Shown here: piece by piece, positions 7,601 through 8,400 of the stretch
Position numbering within the stretch: the first letter of the stretch is position 1
How the letters are laid out: each line of letters opens with the position of its first letter
NCBI GenBank assembly: GCA_009924885.1
Contig: RFQS01000098.1
Span: forward strand, 1-8,400
Reading direction: 5' to 3'
Origin: Pseudomonadota bacterium
GTDB lineage: Bacteria > Cyanobacteriota > Vampirovibrionia > LMEP-6097
Length of the DNA stretch: 8,400 nt
Notes under the pieces: model-generated
The model's input: the letters and a program-made list of their open reading frames with translations, nothing else
Told to the model about the DNA's origin: nothing
Database searches by the model: none
Position numbers and translations under genes: made by a program

Positions 7601-8392
7601 TAGCATTGTGCCAGTTTGTTCTATCGTGATTTGTACTTGCAGTGGAAGTCTAAATCTCTTTGATAGACCAGTTTTAGTGCGATTTTGATTTTTTATAACA
7701 ACTGCCTTGTTTGAAAATGTCTCGAAATTTGAAGATGCCTCGAATTCTTGAATTGGAGTGATTTCTCCTCTTGGGTAAGCTTCTAATAATTCCGCATCAG
7801 TTTTATCTTTAAATTCCTCTTCTATTTTAGAGAATATTTCATAGCAAGCTACAAGTACAGCCTTTATCTGTAGAGGATCTTGGCAAGTTTCAATCAGAAT
7901 AACATCTACGCCGCCGTCAATTAGTCCTTGGACTTGGTCTAGGTAAGAGTTTTTAAGTTCATCGAAGTGAACATTACCTAAAGTTGCAAGTTTGGTCCCT
8001 GGTCCAATAGAGCCGGCTACAAATCTCGGTTTTTCTGGTTCTTTAATAGTAAATTCATCAGCCACCTCTCTTGCTAGTCTAGCTGCAAGTTTGCTGATTT
8101 CATAGCTCTCTTCGCTGATGCCGTATTCGCCAAGAACCAGTCTACTAGAGCCAAAGCTATTAGTCTCAACAATATCAGCTCCAGCGCTGAAAAAATTACG
8201 ATGAATTTCCTGAATAATTTCAGGTTTAGTTTTATTTAGCATTTCTGGGCAGCCTTCAAAAGCAGCTCCACCGTAATCATCCGCTGTCAGGCTGTAATTA
8301 AAGAGATTAGTTCCCATCGCACCGTCATAGACAATAACTTTTTGGGCCAGTATTTCAAGAAATTTAGGTTTTGGCTTTAATGACAAGTGCAT
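4652..8392 (-). CDS. metH: Cobalamin-dependent methionine synthase, full length
   Basis: MetH transfers a methyl group from 5-methyltetrahydrofolate to homocysteine through methylcobalamin, making methionine and tetrahydrofolate in the cytoplasm. The protein has 1246 residues (E. coli 1227) and all four modules. The homocysteine domain (about 12-370) has DGAMGT (23-28) and zinc ligands C288, C354 and C355. The folate domain (about 404-660) has GERTNANGS (409-417), MIDS (478-481) and NSVNLEDG (501-508). The cobalamin region has a cap (about 698-790) with RFGAGEMQLP (755-764), then D804-V-H806-D-I-G809 with cobalt ligand H806, and SGLLVKS with S857 matching E. coli S810. The reactivation domain (about 975-1246) has R1186-F-S-F-G-Y-PACP for S-adenosylmethionine. 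An insert of about 54 residues lies near 192-245. The ATG at 8392 places DGAMGT at the usual distance from the N-terminus. The frame stays open for the last 8 bases of the window, so a slightly earlier start is possible. It is the first gene of the cluster seen here; any cobalamin or SAM riboswitch would lie outside the window. Confidence 0.97.
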   Translation of the reverse strand: MHLSLKPKPKFLEILAQKVIVYDGAMGTNLFNYSLTADDYGGAAFEGCPEMLNKTKPEIIQEIHRNFFSAGADIVETNSFGSSRLVLGEYGISEESYEISKLAARLAREVADEFTIKEPEKPRFVAGSIGPGTKLATLGNVHFDELKNSYLDQVQGLIDGGVDVILIETCQDPLQIKAVLVACYEIFSKIEEEFKDKTDAELLEAYPRGEITPIQEFEASSNFETFSNKAVVIKNQNRTKTGLSKRFRLPLQVQITIEQTGTMLVGTDLNAALTTIAAYPIDIFGMNCATGPKEMQEHIQYLKDNCPVKISCLPNAGIPENVCGHAHFPLGPDEFTNYLSKFITEYQVNIVGGCCGTSYQHIKQLADAVKDLPAPPSDTDTKTQEVRNSVSSLYSAINMDLDTKPIIVGERTNANGSKLFKDLLANEDYDAIIDLAKEQVEEGAQILDLCAAYVGRNEIRDMKEILFKLNTAISIPIMIDSTEADVLEESLKLISGKAVVNSVNLEDGEHRVELIAKLCNRYGAALVVLTIDESGMAKTAEKKVKVAERLYDLLVNQHGMNANDIIFDTLTFTLGSGDEEFRKAGIETIEAIRLVKEKMPGVKSILGVSNISFGLDPKLRTALNSVFMHEATKAGLDMAIVNNKKIIPLHKIENRLKELCLDLIYDRRIFKDNGECSFDPLMELLALVEDIKLDDSAKTNPYEGLNVEQILSQRIIDGNKTNIDKDLDLALEKGHKPLDIINQFLMDGMKIVGERFGAGEMQLPFVLQSATTMKAAVSHLEQFMDKISSNTHKGSLVLATVKGDVHDIGKNLVDIILSNNGYKVYNLGIKQPIEEIIKAIEEHKPDLLALSGLLVKSTLIMKQNLEVLNDRSIDLPVILGGAALTRRFVEQDCANIYKGTVFYGYDAFTDLDIMERLSSKTSLDEIKKEFYKTKPSAENNNSAYQEVGESDEDSYAPLLSYTENLSSVPALKNDDVPIIPFYGDKIIDSTEIDLDEMWSYLNLDAMIIGQWRMGKGKRSDEEYKTFLDTEVYPVLKRLKAETKKNPWFKPQIIYGYYYCKIDDTNPNQLNIYSENKTKIIDSFIFPRQNKDEYLCLSDYFRLEDKNSFNIVPFQLVTIGVSAAEFVNKLYQAGEFSEYLYYYGLATESTEALAEYAHARIRKELGFSIEDDKDTKKLLRGSYHGMRFSFGYPACPRLEDQLKLFELFKPDRIGMKLSEEWQIHPEHSTSAIVIHHPAAKYYNVKIN

Positions 8393-8400
8393 ATTTCTAG

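Noticed and set aside
8393..8400. Cobalamin or SAM riboswitch, or promoter, upstream of metH
   Set aside because: Only 8 bases upstream of the ATG are present, so nothing can be judged.

Overview
The window is gene-dense, AT-rich bacterial DNA (roughly one third G+C by eye). Four protein-coding genes cover nearly all of it, and no non-coding gap exceeds about 15 bases. One gene lies on the + strand at the left. It converges on a three-gene - strand cluster that fills the rest. All three bacterial stop codons are used (TAG, TGA, TAA), and TGA ends a gene rather than reading as Trp, so the standard bacterial code applies. I see no tRNA, rRNA, CRISPR array, insertion sequence or prophage gene.

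Organism: two of the genes point the same way. The methionine synthase has the activation-domain and cobalamin-domain signatures of the cyanobacterial/Thermus-Deinococcus type of MetH (RFSFGYPACP, LSGLLVKST), not the E. coli type. The signal peptidase has the NSYDSHYWGF-like box common in cyanobacterial LepB. With the low G+C, and an ArnT-like glycosyltransferase that suggests a complex envelope, a non-photosynthetic relative of Cyanobacteria (Melainabacteria/Vampirovibrionia) is my best guess. This is inference from remembered family sequences, not a search.

Layout: bases 1-2145 (+) encode a large, divergent ABC1/UbiB-type kinase-like protein whose reading frame is open to the left edge, so its N-terminus may be missing. 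Bases 2159-3847 (-) encode an ArnT/PMT-like membrane glycosyltransferase, 3858-4643 (-) a type I signal peptidase (lepB), and 4652-8392 (-) a complete cobalamin-dependent methionine synthase (metH). Transcription of the cluster runs metH, then lepB, then the glycosyltransferase, with gaps of only 8 and 10 bases, so co-transcription is likely.

How they fit: metH serves one-carbon and methionine metabolism, lepB serves protein export, and the glycosyltransferase serves envelope glycolipid or glycan modification. There is no obvious single pathway; this looks like a housekeeping operon of convenience. The points most worth a second look are the unusual kinase-like protein, an approximately 54-residue insertion in the MetH homocysteine domain, and an identical 10-base sequence spanning both gene junctions in the cluster. 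I found no convincing new multi-gene system.
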